Assembly: GCF_002443255.2 (NCBI RefSeq)
Contig: NW_019211459.1
Location: 1,226,000-1,289,999, forward strand
Source of the DNA: Varroa destructor
Lineage: Eukaryota > Arthropoda > Arachnida > Mesostigmata > Varroidae
Direction of reading: 5' to 3'
Length of the DNA stretch: 64,000 bases
The position numbers and the translations under genes were made by a program. The notes below the pieces were generated by a model that was given only the letters and a program-made list of their open reading frames with translations, was not told where the DNA came from and did no database searches. This document shows positions 49,903 through 62,483 of this stretch, one piece after another. Position 1 is the stretch's first letter. The number at the start of each line of letters is the position of its first letter.

Positions 49903-49960
49903 AAATTCTTCAATGTTTTCGTCTAGAACCGCCATTAGATGGCACCATCACATCAAACGG
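49903..49960 (+). repeat. 60-bp dispersed direct repeat, copy 2
   Basis: Begins AAATTCTTC, contains CGCCATTAGATGGCACCATC and ends AAACGG. Same orientation as copy 1, 496 bp away. Confidence 0.6.
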
Positions 49961-52590
49961 ATTACTGTTACGGCAATTTTTATTAGGAATAGAATGATTT
50001 GCGTCAATAGCAACTTATTCACACTCCCCAGTCACTGCCGCCAATTACGGCTTTGATATGTTCCTCTCGGTGGCCAAACCACAGCATCGCCCTATAGCTT
50101 GGCTTCCATTGCTACCTCAAGACTGCAACCGATCAAGGGAAACGGCACAAGAAGGGGCGACGGGCCTTCAAGGACAGGGCCGTATGGGGTTAGGACCTGG
50201 CGATAACGATGTCAGCATCACATCACAATCAACAACAAGTACTAATACTATAGGCTATCCATAGGTGACAAGGCAAATAGTCCAATTGTCGACAGTCAGG
50301 GGCCTGTCTATATGGCATTGCCTGATCGGGGAGTTAGCTACCAGCTCTCTACTGTTCGACTTTGCTCTTGTCAATGGCGGCCAATGAGCACAGGCAAAGA
50401 GTACGGGTATTAGCTGCTCGCGTGGAAAACAGCCCAGTAGGTCAAGCTGGCAGACCAACCGATGATAGTATAAGTCGACCACGACATGATCCGTAGTAAG
50501 GGATCAAGGGAATGGACCCGTGGGTTGCAGGAGTAACAACGGCGGCAGCACCCAGTTGATAAAGAAAATGAGACTCCGACGGACTCATCAATGAGAGCGT
50601 TCTTCTTATCGCTGGCAGTGAGGAAGACGGCCGGCGGGTACAACAAAACCGACGAACTAATCAGCCAGCTAACCGCGCCTGCCTGTCTTTCATCACGGCA
50701 AGGAAGCGAGATTCCGCGCTAAAGATTTCCATCGTCCCACCATAACATTTGATTCAGACAGAGAGCTCCATTTGACCATCCGCCTGGTGGCTAACCGTAG
50801 AATTTCTCCGCGTTATTTCAGTTGTGGTAAAAGACACGAAGTAGCTGAGAAAAGATTAAATGAATGCATGAAAAATAACCTAGTACAGGCCCATTTTACT
50901 GATCTGAATATGACAACATGTTAACAATAGGTCAACATATGAACGGACCAACTTCGTAAACTGAGAATTCATTTTTTAGGTGGGAAATGTGTGACAGATA
51001 TTCTCTGGCAGGAAAAACACGTTCCAGCTATAATTAGCATTTATGCTATATAATTTAATAATAGCTTTATAATTATTACTATGTGGAAGTTTCACTCAAA
51101 TTTGAACCTGTATCCTTCGAAGTATATCGAATTAACGTGTGTAGCCTTCAACTACTTTGCGAAAAGCCGGTATTTATCTAAAATCTATCATTTTTAATAA
51201 GAGAGCCTCAAAGGGTGCTGAAGCTTTTGATAGCACAGGCTTTCGATAGGCGTTCGTTATAAGGTCTCATCACGTTACTCCTCAAAGCCATTGCTGGATT
51301 GATTCACACAGTTTACCATTATCGTGCAGCACTGTCACTGAATATGATTATTTGTTCATTCAGGACACCATGATATAATAAGGGCATTGTTATGACATTT
51401 TGCCTGAGATACATTGTACAGGAACATCATGAAGGCATAATAACAGCGACAGTTTCACCTATGTTCTATATAATCTTCGATTCAAGCATAGCAGCAACAC
51501 AGGTTGAACTGTGAGATAAAATGTCGGTATTAAACAAATAAAAGCCCGATTCACAAGTAGCTCTTTTTTTTATAACACTTATCGAGTTGAAGCTTAGATA
51601 CATCTCTGGCTTCTACACTTATATATGCCAGAGGTAAGCGAATCCATTTTTCAAGCAAACACTTAATGAAGTTTAAGATGGTAACGTAATCTAGTTGGTA
51701 AGTCACCCTGATGCCGTTTTCTTATATCAGACAATGCACACCATAGCGCATATATATGTATAACGAACTAGAAAGACGCCACAATGAGCGCTAATGATGG
51801 AAGCATTTTCATTTCTCTTTTAGTCTCGTCCACCTCTAAGGTGTCTCTCATGGATGTAGACAGATACTTTACTTTGCTTGACACATCTCAACTCGGTGAA
51901 AAGTATACTCAACTCGGGTTTGCGCAGTTCGCCGGTACCGTCGTCACAGCATCGTCTGCTGCGTTTTTCACGACCTCGAAGCCACCAAACTGGCGGTGTT
52001 ACGAGAGTAATAATAATAAGCTGCGGGTAGTAGATGACTTTACGACCGACTGTTGCTGTTAAGGTTATATTCCTCTAGCGGACCAACAGGGAGACAGCGT
52101 CGAAAGGAAGGCGGAGTTTCTGTTTCTGCTAGTAACAACTAGCTAGAACAAGTCGGCACTTCTGTGATCTGCGCCAGCCACGAGAGAGTGTGGCGCAAGA
52201 CTTGCTCCTGTAGGCCAGTATTTTTTTTTGTGGCTGACCGACGGCCAATGCTTAGCGCAACGTAGCTGAACTTGGATATACACGACCGATGCAGGCACCA
52301 ACACACGGGCCGACTTTAGACGGCTGCTTAAATTATGCTCGTTTATCGTCGGAATCGCAGACGCAATTACCACTAATTTATCGTAGTTGCTAGAGCTACA
52401 ATGGCCTGTTGTTGTTGTTTTCCCCCGGTCTTTTGGCTATCGGTGTCGACTTGCCATCGCTGATGATACGTATTGTTGATGCTGATAATATGCAACAACA
52501 ATGTCAGGTTGTAACATTTCTGTCCGCTACATACTGTGACGACCGCGGCTGGCACGAGGGGCAAGATTAAGTTCGCATCACGTATCGTTT
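49961..52590. other. No gene recognised; GC-raised patch at 50.0-50.7 kb
   Basis: The patch at 50.0-50.7 kb has open frames on both strands (+ 50058-50264; - 50255-50646). From 50.8 to 52.6 kb the DNA is mostly AT-rich. Confidence 0.35.
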
Positions 52591-52597
52591 TAAATAT

Positions 52598-52624
52598 AAC
52601 GTAACGTAACGTAACGTAACGTAA
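52598..52624. repeat. (AACGT)n pentanucleotide microsatellite
   Basis: Five tandem AACGT units, in a genome whose other microsatellites are di-, tri- and tetranucleotide. Confidence 0.85.
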
Positions 52625-52629
52625 TTCTA

Positions 52630-55600
52630 GTTTATAACATCTCTGAGCGGAACAGACACAATCCCTAATTGTAGCTTGACAAGCTGTCCAAACCGGAGTT
52701 CAAAGCTGTCCTTACATATCATATGCACTATGTATTGTACTTCAATAAAAAAACGTCTCGCGGTGCGTAGGACTATTGTGATCCTTAGACTACACCACGT
52801 ATTCTATATATAGCTTATATTATCGTAATAAATAAATAAACATTTCTTATACTTTGCTTCAGGTTAGGTATGCATCACATTGCGAGTGAATGCAGAATTA
52901 ACCTCTGGCTAGAAGATCCAAGGATCGCTAATTTAAACCCCACTGACAATGTGTATTGTTCTATATGAAGCGAAATGGAAAGTGAAGCCTTGACACACTT
53001 TTTACCTCTCGCCCAAATTAAATTTTCGTAGTATCTTTAAAAGGCTTTCGTAAGTTGTTTCGAAGAGCGCGGAACTGTTCAACGTCCTCTATTTTTTGTT
53101 TGGCACGCGAGCGCTAACTCGAACGTCAAACCAGAAACTTATTGAACTAAAAACACTTATATGAGTAGTTGTAGGCCAGCATATATTCAGTGAAGCTAAG
53201 TTCATTTCGAGCCTGTAATATACTAGTAAATCGTGGCTTGTTGAAGTTCTCTCGTTTTCACTATTAATGTTTCATGACCGAGCCCCGTCAGAGTCAGTAT
53301 GTTGCTCTTTTATCTAAGGATGAGGCTCTGATTTCCGTTTAAATCTGTGCTAATTCATTATCGATAGTAACACAGATGAGCTGTTAGCTCGCTTCATTGT
53401 CCACCTTCCTAACGAAAGAATATCTTTAAGGGGTATTTACCATTTTTTGTATATGTTCATACAGACATAGAGCTTTGTAGTATGATGATATAACTAGCGA
53501 AGAGCGGTAAGGGCGGTTGCGTTACAATTGTTATGAAACGTTAGTGATTATTTTAAAAAGGGGTATTTCGTTTCTCTCCGCAAACCTTCTTATACAGCTG
53601 AATTTATTTACACACAGGTTTGTTAGTAAGTTGATCCCAATGTGCGATACTTTAATGAATGACGTTTTGGCCTGATTACTAGTGTGTCGAGTCTGCTCAG
53701 CTGCGAACAGGATTTGAAGTGCCCTGATAGACCTTGCCCTTTTCTGTCTCTTTCAGGTTATTTTTATGGCCGTTGGAGCCTTTGCTTGTTGCCTATGCTG
53801 AACTATTACTCATTGTTTAGAGCTTCGAAGCTTAGCTATCCCATAATTCTTCAAGTTTATCTGTTCAAACCTAATTCTACTTATATTTTCTTTGTGAAGA
53901 AAACAACCTCTTTTTGGATTTAAATTGTATCTCTCCTTCCGCTGAGCCTCAGTCTCTTGGTGCCGGCAGCTCTCACTTCTACACAACCAGGATCAATAAA
54001 CATCAGCAGTAGCTCGAGGATGCCGCATTAATTCTACCTGTCCCTAGCCCCATTTACCCTCAGAGCCATTGTGGGGTCTCCTTTTCCCTCTGCTTTACTG
54101 TGTTTTTCGTTCTGAGGTTGGCCTGTTTGCCTCTGATCTCTGACGTTCGTCGTTCTCCGTTGGCAGCCCTACTCGCTCGGGGTCTTTTCTTCATGTTGCT
54201 TCTTGTCTTCAGCAGGACACAGGGATTACGAATGTCGTAGCCAGTATCTGCGACTGCGTGCGCGTATGTGAATCTGTATGCCACATAATGCATTTATAAT
54301 ACTACGTACTCTAATAGAGACCTGCGCTCGCCCCTTGTACGTTCTCCTGGTGTCTTTCATGATCTCTTCGAGTATGTCGAGTCCGCGCGTCCCAAGAAGC
54401 ATAAAGCGCCTCCGATCTCGGGCAGGAAACAAGTAGGTTTTGGCGAGACGTCTTGTCTCTTTTTGCTCCTGATCCGGCTGTGCCCCATTCATGGGACCGT
54501 CCGTTCGTTCATTCTTTGCTTCGTGTTGTTTGCTCGTTTTCCTTTTCCTTTCCCTTCCCCTTTTTTGTCTCCTACTCCTTCCACGGAAACGACGACAACA
54601 ATAACAACGAGCAGCTGTAGTGGTGTTGGTAGTAGTACTAGTAACGAAGCGGCGAATGAGGAGAACGTAGCGTATCCAAGCTATGACCTGATCTGATGCT
54701 ACGACGAGGGCACCCCAACTAGTGACGTATATCACTCGCTGTGAGAGGGCTAGATAGCTTTTTCTTTATGTTGTTCAGGTTCAGTTTGTACTAATATGGC
54801 AGGACAGCATTTGCATGGAATAGCGAGAGACTACGCTGCCAGCAGTCTGACGCGAGCCCTCCTCTGAGCCTTTTCGTCGATGTGGCTAGTCGCTGGCGAG
54901 TTGCCGGTGCTGGTGTTTGCCTGATTCCCTATTTGCTGCTAGTGTGTTCACCGCCGGCCGACCGATCGGCCTATGTGTGTCCAACTGGAGGCCTGCCTGC
55001 CTGCCTGCCCGCATGACTGTGTGCAGACACAGCCGCCTTTGCAGGCTAGCCCGGTGTGCCTGCTTGGTTCTGTCTCTGATCATCTCTGGTTCAGCGTGTG
55101 CTGCCGTGAGGTGCTGTATAGTACACACAGAGACGATAACCACCAGAATCAGCTATAATCATAGCAGTATCCGTGGCCGGTTGTCGGCCAAGTCGTTTTC
55201 GCCATTGTCGTCATCGTTGCTGCTGCCTCCATCGGCTGCAGCAGCAGCAGCAGCAGCGCCTCCGGCCCCGTCAGCCGGCGTGGATAATAATAAATCAAAC
55301 TAATGGAGAGAGATGCCTCCCCACCGGCAAGGCAAGCCCAAGCTTCAGCAAAACAGAGTAACAGAGCAAAAGCAGAGCCGGAGTAGCCCAGACCCAGCCA
55401 GCCCTAGCAGACAACCCACAGAAAAGACTCTAAGCTGGGTTGGCTCTCGATTGAGCTGGCACGGCATCGGCGTTGCTACCGTCATGATCGCCGTCGCGCG
55501 ACTAGCGGTAAATAGCGACAACATGAAAAGGAACAAACGAACGAACAAACCGACGGCTGGCTGTGACTCAATCGACCACTACGGTACCGAGCATCAGTTC

Positions 55601-57575
55601 GTATTTATTATACTTGCAATTCCAGACTAGCCAACTATGATTTCCTGCTGTGTGCCAGTTAGTTTGCTTAGCTAACTAGTGACATGATCGTAAAAAGCGT
55701 ATCACTCAGCTTTCAGAAAATCGTCCATGTTACAGAGCACTGGATAGCTGCTATTGCCGCCGCCACTACTACCGGCAGCGCCAGAGTCGATACTATTCTA
55801 TTATACATATCTATTATATATATATAAAGCAATGTAACAAATGGCAGACCAAGCAACGACGAAATCGCGAGCTCGCCGCCTGACCCTCATTGGCTGTACA
55901 AGCGGTAGCAGTTATAACTGCAGAAGCAGTCTTTGTATCATTACCGTTCGTCACCATACAGTTGCCATTCACCAGAGTGTTAACACGGGTAACAACTGGT
56001 CAAACGCAGGATACGTTGTAGCACACGTCGGGTCGTGAAGGCAGTAATGACTTGTAGGAATAGCAGTAGCAGTAGCAGTATGTGGTTGTAGTATGTAATT
56101 CCGCCAGCATTCGACGTACATGGCTCTCTGCTGATAGAGCCAGTACGCCGTTGGACACGAGGGGCAACGGTACGAAAAAACACGACGACGAAGACAATAC
56201 AACAAGTGCAGCCGCAATTGAAACAAACACAGTAATATCAACGCCCGCTGGGATGTAGAAACATAGTATTTGTATAGGTACAGATAGCCGTAGATTGTTG
56301 GACCCAGGTGGCCAAGCGCACGGGCGAAGACAAAATTGTGATGACAAATGCCTGCGACGGTTTCAGTCGCCGCTACAAAATTGTTGCAAAGAGAATGCCG
56401 AGCGTCGGTCAAAGAAAAAGGTGATGACGAGGACAACAAAAGGCCACCAGCAGGTTAAATAGCAGTAGCGGCTCCTGGACGTCTTCGTTATTGCACCATA
56501 GCGCACACAATCCATAACACAGCACTACCGTAGCGTTATAAAACATCCGCGACTGAAGTGGTAGAGGTAACAGAAACTAGCAGCGTCTAGCGGACGTGGT
56601 GCTTATAAATACGACTGACCGGCTTTAGTTCAGCAAATCGTTATTATTATTATTATTATTTTTCATTGATATTGGTGACGTTGAACTTTTTTTGTTCTAT
56701 CTCTTCTTTCGTTACACAAAGAGGGAGCCGTTAGAAGAAAAAGTTCTCCTTAAAAATACGTAATCCTTTAATTCATGTAGAGCATTTTACTCCGTCTGCC
56801 AATGATGACTGGGATGATGTGAAATACGTTCAATTATGCAAGCATATATATATCCTGGACGGTCTCCCTGGGGGTGGTCCGAGGCCACCTGACAACATTA
56901 AGACCTATAGCTCTGAGCCATTTAAATCATTCACGCTCTAATGAAATTTCTGCCTAAACCATGTGCCTAGTGCCTACATGAGCACAGATTCTCGACCCGT
57001 GCAACAATAAACAAACACGCCAAACATCTCTGTCCTCTGTTTCTAACCAATTCATTGACACCCTCTGTTTTACTGGCATACAAGGTCTTCCCCACTGAAA
57101 AGTTAGGAAAATGGAGGTTGTCAGTTTTGCGGCTCGCCAATGGCTTCTGCGGCTGACCAATGAGCGGCCCTTTCTCACCCCGTATCGCAACTAGCTGATG
57201 TGCTTTTACTGCCGTTATTCAGAGCACGTCTGGGCGAAGAGGTGCAGTGGTTCTCGAGTCGTCGTTGCCATGAGGGCAACGGCGGTACCGGTCTGGGGCA
57301 GGCAGCATTGTTACAGAGCAACACGTTCAAAGAGTCAGTCAGTCCTCTATTGGCTGTTCAGCGATACGCAGGCGAGCAGATCAATTGATTAAGCTGCGCT
57401 GGCTCTCTGCGGTCAGCTTTGCCAATAAAGTTGAGGTACCCTCACTGCTTCACCCGGCTGATAGCCCAGCTAATTGCGAATGAGGAAAGTTGGATTGCAA
57501 CGCAAGTAAACGGCGATGCTGTAAATGTTCGTGTTGCCAGTTGATCACTTAAACCTATCACGCAACGTATGAATG
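52630..57575. other. No gene recognised; CpG-rich stretches at 54.5-56.5 kb
   Basis: AT-rich to about 53.9 kb, then GC-raised with triplet runs (CTGC at 54991-55009; CAG at 55236-55257; TTA at 56640-56660) and long but conflicting frames on both strands. No domain was recognised. Confidence 0.35.
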
Positions 57576-57580
57576 AGCTC

Positions 57581-58095
57581 CTATGGGCTCTTGTCAACCG
57601 CCACAGCGGCAAGCTTAGTGACGATAAAGGTGGGCAAGCCTTCGACATTGAGCATACTGGATTTAGATATCAAAGAACAGCGGTTATTGATATGAACTAA
57701 AAATGTACCGGCTTTTGCAAATAAGTATTCAGTTTCAAATTGTTTTGTTGTATCCGTTTTTGGTGATCCTGCCACGCGACTCTGGCGGAAAAATTTTTAA
57801 AGCAGTTGTTAAACCATCGATCTGAGGCCCTGTTAAGAGCGAACAGTACATTCGCAAAAACTGATCCTATAAAAAGACCTGTGATACCTCGATAGACACA
57901 TACCTTAAAGACAGCTAATAAAAACACAACCAGAACACGTTTATTTAGACAAACGTGGAGTTCTGGCGAAAAGACATATTCACCTCGTTTATTATCACTA
58001 AACTCGGTGTCACAAGACTGGAAGTTTTCTAGAAACCATATTTGAACGATTCTACCCTTCAGATAGGAGGAAACTTCGACTTCATATGACTTCAT
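57581..58095 (-). CDS. Candidate small two-exon gene, unknown function
   Basis: On the - strand an ATG at 58095 opens MKSYEVEVSSYLKGRIVQIW and continues through FSPELHVCLNKR and the hydrophobic VLVVFLLAVFK. It reaches a consensus donor (AAG, then gtatgt) at 57904. A T-rich acceptor ending ccgccag opens a second exon at 57781 in the matching phase 0. That exon encodes SRVAGSPKTDTTKQF, KAGTFLVHINNRCSLISKSS and NVEGLPTFIVTKLAAVAVDK before TAG at 57581-57583. The intron would be 122 nt and the product about 130 residues with one hydrophobic segment. The frame is open above the ATG to a TGA near 58178, so an upstream exon is possible. The agreement of donor, acceptor and phase favours a real gene, but the family is not recognised and no poly(A) signal is obvious. 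Confidence 0.35.
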
Positions 58096-58924
58096 TAGCG
58101 AATCAACCGAAGAATCGTCGAGGTTACTCGGAAGCCGAAAGAAATCCAACTTCGTCGAGGTATATTCGTCAAGTCAAACGTCCCAAGGGATGCAGCCTAG
58201 TTACTGGAGCCGGACCATGACGGAGGTACTGCACGGAGCAACGCCAGCTGGCATTACGCCCTTGAAGAAGCATCTATGTCGTTAGGTCTAGTTTCTTTAT
58301 TGAAGACAAGTTAGCTAGTCAAGATAAATACTTCAGGGCGGCTCAGGTCGTAGTTATAGAAAACGCAGGCGATTTTCAAGCCAGGATTTTCTCAAGTTTG
58401 CGTCGAAAGAGTTTAAAGAGGAAGTTAGCGAAAAAACATCCTCAACTTCAACCGTTAGCTCAAGGCATATGTACAAAAGTGACAAAGGGCCTTTTTTCCG
58501 CCCACACTGCCATGAAATAGATGGAATGGGAAAAACAACATGAAACCCGGTCGTGACATGAACCCGGTGCTGTTGTTGTAAGGGAGGTGTTATTCTATCT
58601 ACAGCGCTGTGATCTATCTATAGAGTTGACCGACAACGAAACCTGCCAACGAGATCGAGGAAGACACGGCGTCCCCAGGGATGCCATTGGCTGCGCACGT
58701 GGGGCCGCTAGCAACCGCTCGCATAGAAGGCGCAACATTGTCTTCCACTGGCGCCGTCTACTTTATCCAAAAAGAAGGTTTACGAAAGATCGAGAAACGC
58801 AGATCTCCGTTTCGACAATTCTACTCGTTCTAACACAGCAGTGAGAAGAGATCCGACAATTCATCCCAAATGTTACTTTCGTACCATTACCCACTACCGG
58901 ATAACTTGTTTCGTCGGAGTCTGC

Positions 58925-59005
58925 ATTGGCTGCGTGTATTTTATCGAAATGCGTAATAACACAAGACATTATTGATTGGCTGCGTGAATATTTTAGAAAA
59001 AAAAA
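58925..59005. repeat. Short tandem duplication around ATTGGCTGCGTG
   Basis: ATTGGCTGCGTG followed by a TATTTTA-type sequence occurs twice about 49 bp apart. A third ATTGGCTGCG lies near 58685. Confidence 0.45.
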
Positions 59006-59111
59006 AAACTAACGCGCAACGAGTTTAATATGTACATCGATCGTTGAATAGATATTTGTGCCGTTAACGGGTTCGGCCCAAATAAAAATCGTCGTCGTTG
59101 GCGCTAGTTAC

Positions 59112-59285
59112 GTTGTTCTGCGTGATCAAGTCAGTTTACTGGAGGTCACCAGTGCACCGCTGGCGTCATCTGGTAGAAAGTTCCATCACCCGCTGAGTCC
59201 CATGGGGCCTTTCGGGCCAGAGGCTACTCAGCACAGCCAACTGAGTACATCTGAACCTCCCCATGGCCAGCAAGCCACCCAGTGA
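59112..59285 (+). CDS. Possible terminal exon, unidentified
   Basis: After a weak acceptor (gtgatcaagtcag at about 59133), or from further upstream, an open + strand frame encodes SAPLASSGRKFHHPLSPMGP, then FGPEATQHSQLST and PPHGQQATQ before TGA. An AATAAA occurs about 270 nt downstream (near 59558). The Ser/Pro/His/Gln-rich composition resembles a transcription-factor tail, but no partner exon or homologue is recognised. Confidence 0.18.
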   Translation, partial: VVLRDQVSLLEVTSAPLASSGRKFHHPLSPMGPFGPEATQHSQLSTSEPPHGQQATQ

Positions 59286-60341
59286 GGAGGCATATGAATA
59301 ATTACGTTTGCTCTAGGTGTTCTGGGACGACCGCAGTACTAGCGGCGTCCGGCACCTAACTGACCCCGAAGCTGTCACGCCAGCGCAACTACTACGACTG
59401 ATTCAATATTTAACAGGCAACGTAAATAGTGAGCGAAATTGAAGTCGGTATTCCACTGAAGCAGATGTTTTCCACGAGATGCAGTACAAGTAAGGTGAAG
59501 CTGGCTTAAAAATAGCCCACTTGTAGAACATTCAGCTTGCAAACAAATATATGCTGTTAATAAATTGCGTTTTAAAGACAGACAGTGCTGCGGATTTCGG
59601 TAGTTAGAACTGGCACGTGCCCGGTGTTAATATGTCTCTTTCATTGAGATGTACCGTAAGTGATGCTGATAAAGAAACACTAGATAGTTTGACGTACTCG
59701 AATTCGTAGAATGCTGAGAAAACTTTGTTCAGTAACGACGTCAGTTGCTTTATTAACTTATAACGGAACTTAAAGCACTGTTCAAAATATACCAGGAACA
59801 AACACCGTTAAACACCAAACGTGAATTAGGAAGGCCTGCTTAGGCATAGAGTCTTAAACTTAGCTATACATTTGTGATTCTGGCAATAAATTAATTAAGC
59901 TAATTCAAATTAGATAAATCGAACAATGAATACATTTATATAAGAAGGATATTTTAAGTACATTGATTTGTCTCGATTATTTCCAATTGGCTGACAAATC
60001 CATCAAGTTCGCTAAATTAGTGCACTCCGGTCCGAACTACCGGGTATATGCTGTGTAATATACTGCCGGGTGGACGCAGCAAAAGTTGCCTGATCTGAGA
60101 CACCATTTTCACACTTCCGTATCGTCATCTATTTACTGCTTTTCAGTATCGACACCCTGAGGTGTGCACTCTAAGATCATGTTTATAGAACGTTGTTTGA
60201 CCTCTCAAGGTTTACTAACTAGATTAGACTGCGTCATGCTAAAGGAGTTATCCTCATACTGTATAAGTCGGTAAAAGTTAAACTTTAGTAAATATGGGTC
60301 GAAAACATAGAAATGGTTTTGAGTGTGTTCCTGGATTAAAG

Positions 60342-60363
60342 TTTTTTTTTTTTTTTTTTTTTT
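60342..60363. repeat. (T)22 homopolymer
   Basis: An uninterrupted T run. It could be the poly(A) tail of a retroposed sequence on the - strand, but no body was recognised beside it. Confidence 0.9.
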
Positions 60364-60438
60364 CGTTTTAATGAGATTATTTATAGCCTGCTGTAATGTG
60401 CATTCCAGAAACTGATACAGGACAGCAATGAGAACCAG

Positions 60439-60457
60439 TTATATATATATATATATA
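60439..60457. repeat. (TA)n microsatellite
   Basis: Short TA run. Confidence 0.8.
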
Positions 60458-61030
60458 CATGTATATAAGACCAGTTACCGTTATACTACCAGTTGTATGT
60501 ATTAATACATTTAACGTTTTGTACTTGTGTTCTGCATTTCAGAATCTGAAAATATGAGATTTTCTGAACAGCTGTTACGTTGTATTTTGCATAAGGATCG
60601 CTCTCATCGTAGCAGTCACATACATGCACGTTTACCTTAGTCGACATCAATCATCTGCCAGCGGCGAAATGTCACTATTTAACGCCACTCCCAGTGATCC
60701 CGTCAACAGTCTAATACCTTCTATGTGCCTGACTTCATTGCGCCCCCACATATCACACAACAACAGTCGAGCCATGGCGTTCTTGTCTGCTGCTATGCTT
60801 GCAACGTGATGAAAACCGTGTCTGAACGTTAAGCACTGCGTTTGCTTATTCGTGAGTGCAGCTAGGAGAGCGCACGTGTTCAACACGCTTCGTTTCAGAA
60901 CAATGAGCTCATGCCTGGTCGGGCTGCCTAAGTCTAAATCTGGTTACGAAACAAGGGAAAATCCCCTGCTATCTTTAGACCCCACTAGCACCCGCCCTAG
61001 TCTATTTAGAATTTTTCACGGATTTTCGTT

Positions 61031-61069
61031 ACCGCCGCCGCCACCGCCGCCGTCGTCGTCGTCGTCGTT
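61031..61069. repeat. (CCG)n-(TCG)n trinucleotide tract
   Basis: Adjoining CCG and TCG runs, the same unit pair as in the 25.4-kb tract. Confidence 0.9.
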
Positions 61070-62444
61070 AACATCACCCCATCGCTAACACCACCAGTAA
61101 CATCGTAGTGAGGTTATCATTGAACTATTGTCAGAAGGATCCACTTGAGGCTCTTCTCAAGGATCGGCACCGGGAGCGACAGCGGCAGCCTGGGCCACTC
61201 CACTGGTGGCCAGAACTCTTATATGCGATGATGATGGTGATTATCATCATCATCATTATGGGCCATCATCAGCGGCACTCCAGCTCTCTTCTGCGCTTTT
61301 CTATCTTGCTCTGCCGTTGAGTGCCCGCCTAGAGCGATCCTTCCCTACAATCATCCGCATCATCAAGGAGACGATCAGCAGCAGCAGCAACAAAAACGTA
61401 GCTCTTTGTCTACGTCCTTTTCTTTTTCGGGCTTTTTTTCTTTTTTCTTCAGCGAATTTTTTCTTGGCTTCCTTCGCACTCCTCTTTTTTTGTTCGTTGG
61501 TGTGGCGTGCGCGTTTTTCAGTTTCAGTTCCATCCGTTTCATCATCGATAGCGTCACCGGCAACACCACGGCCATCAACATCATCGTCGTCAACCGCAGC
61601 ATCAGCAGCACGACGAGTCCACGAATGATGATAGTGTTGGTCGTGGAACTGACTGGTTGCAATGATGGTAGCATAGGGTATCCCGGGACAGGATCAGCAG
61701 CAATGGCCAAGGGCTGATGGTTCTCTTGGCTTGCTGACGAAGGCATCGTCTCTGATCATCAACGAGCGTCGCCGACTCAGCCACGAAAGGATGCGGGTAA
61801 CAACAGCGACAACGAGGACCACGGCAACATCCGCATGAGCAGCAGCAGTATCATTGGGTATCATCATCATTAGTAGCGTCGCGTCACCGGCAGAAGCAGC
61901 GACAGCGGCCAAAGGCGACGAAGAAGAGGAGCTCGGAAAGAATAAAACGATGACGATAACGAAGAAAAGAGAACCAAATCAGAGACAGAAAGGAGAGCAA
62001 AGCAGCACAGCTACGACGTGTAGTAGCATTGCTGTCCATGGTAAGTCCTCGTTCTCACCGTAGTAGCGGGAGTAGTAATAATGCTCGAGGCGGCAGAACT
62101 AGTCATGGTACAGAGTCAAAGAGAGTAATGCTAAAGCAACGCGGAGCTGAAGAAAGACGGCATCGCCGTGGCACGGAACAGGACATCGTACCTTTCTCAT
62201 CGGCAGGCCGCCGCCATCGTTGTCGTCGTCAACTGTAGCAAAAGCTGCGAGAAGAAGCCACTTCACGTGGAGCAGCAACTTCAACAATAGCAAAGAATGC
62301 AACAACGGAGCTGAACAAACGAACAAATGGACGGACGGACGGCCGAATGAACAAGCCAGGCATGCAAGTAGCGGATGCGAACAGAGAGACGATACGGCCA
62401 CAGTTGTTGCTCCGAGAAGTCCGAGAACATCAGCAGCATCACCA

Positions 62445-62447
62445 TCG

Positions 62448-62483
<36 letters not shown>
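62445..62483. repeat. (CAT)13 microsatellite
   Basis: CAT triplets of about 39 bp, preceded by CAG and CAT mixed units. Confidence 0.95.

Noticed and set aside
54226..54735. 169-codon Arg/Lys-rich - strand frame
   Set aside because: GC-raised low-complexity DNA with a conflicting + strand frame; no domain or splice context.
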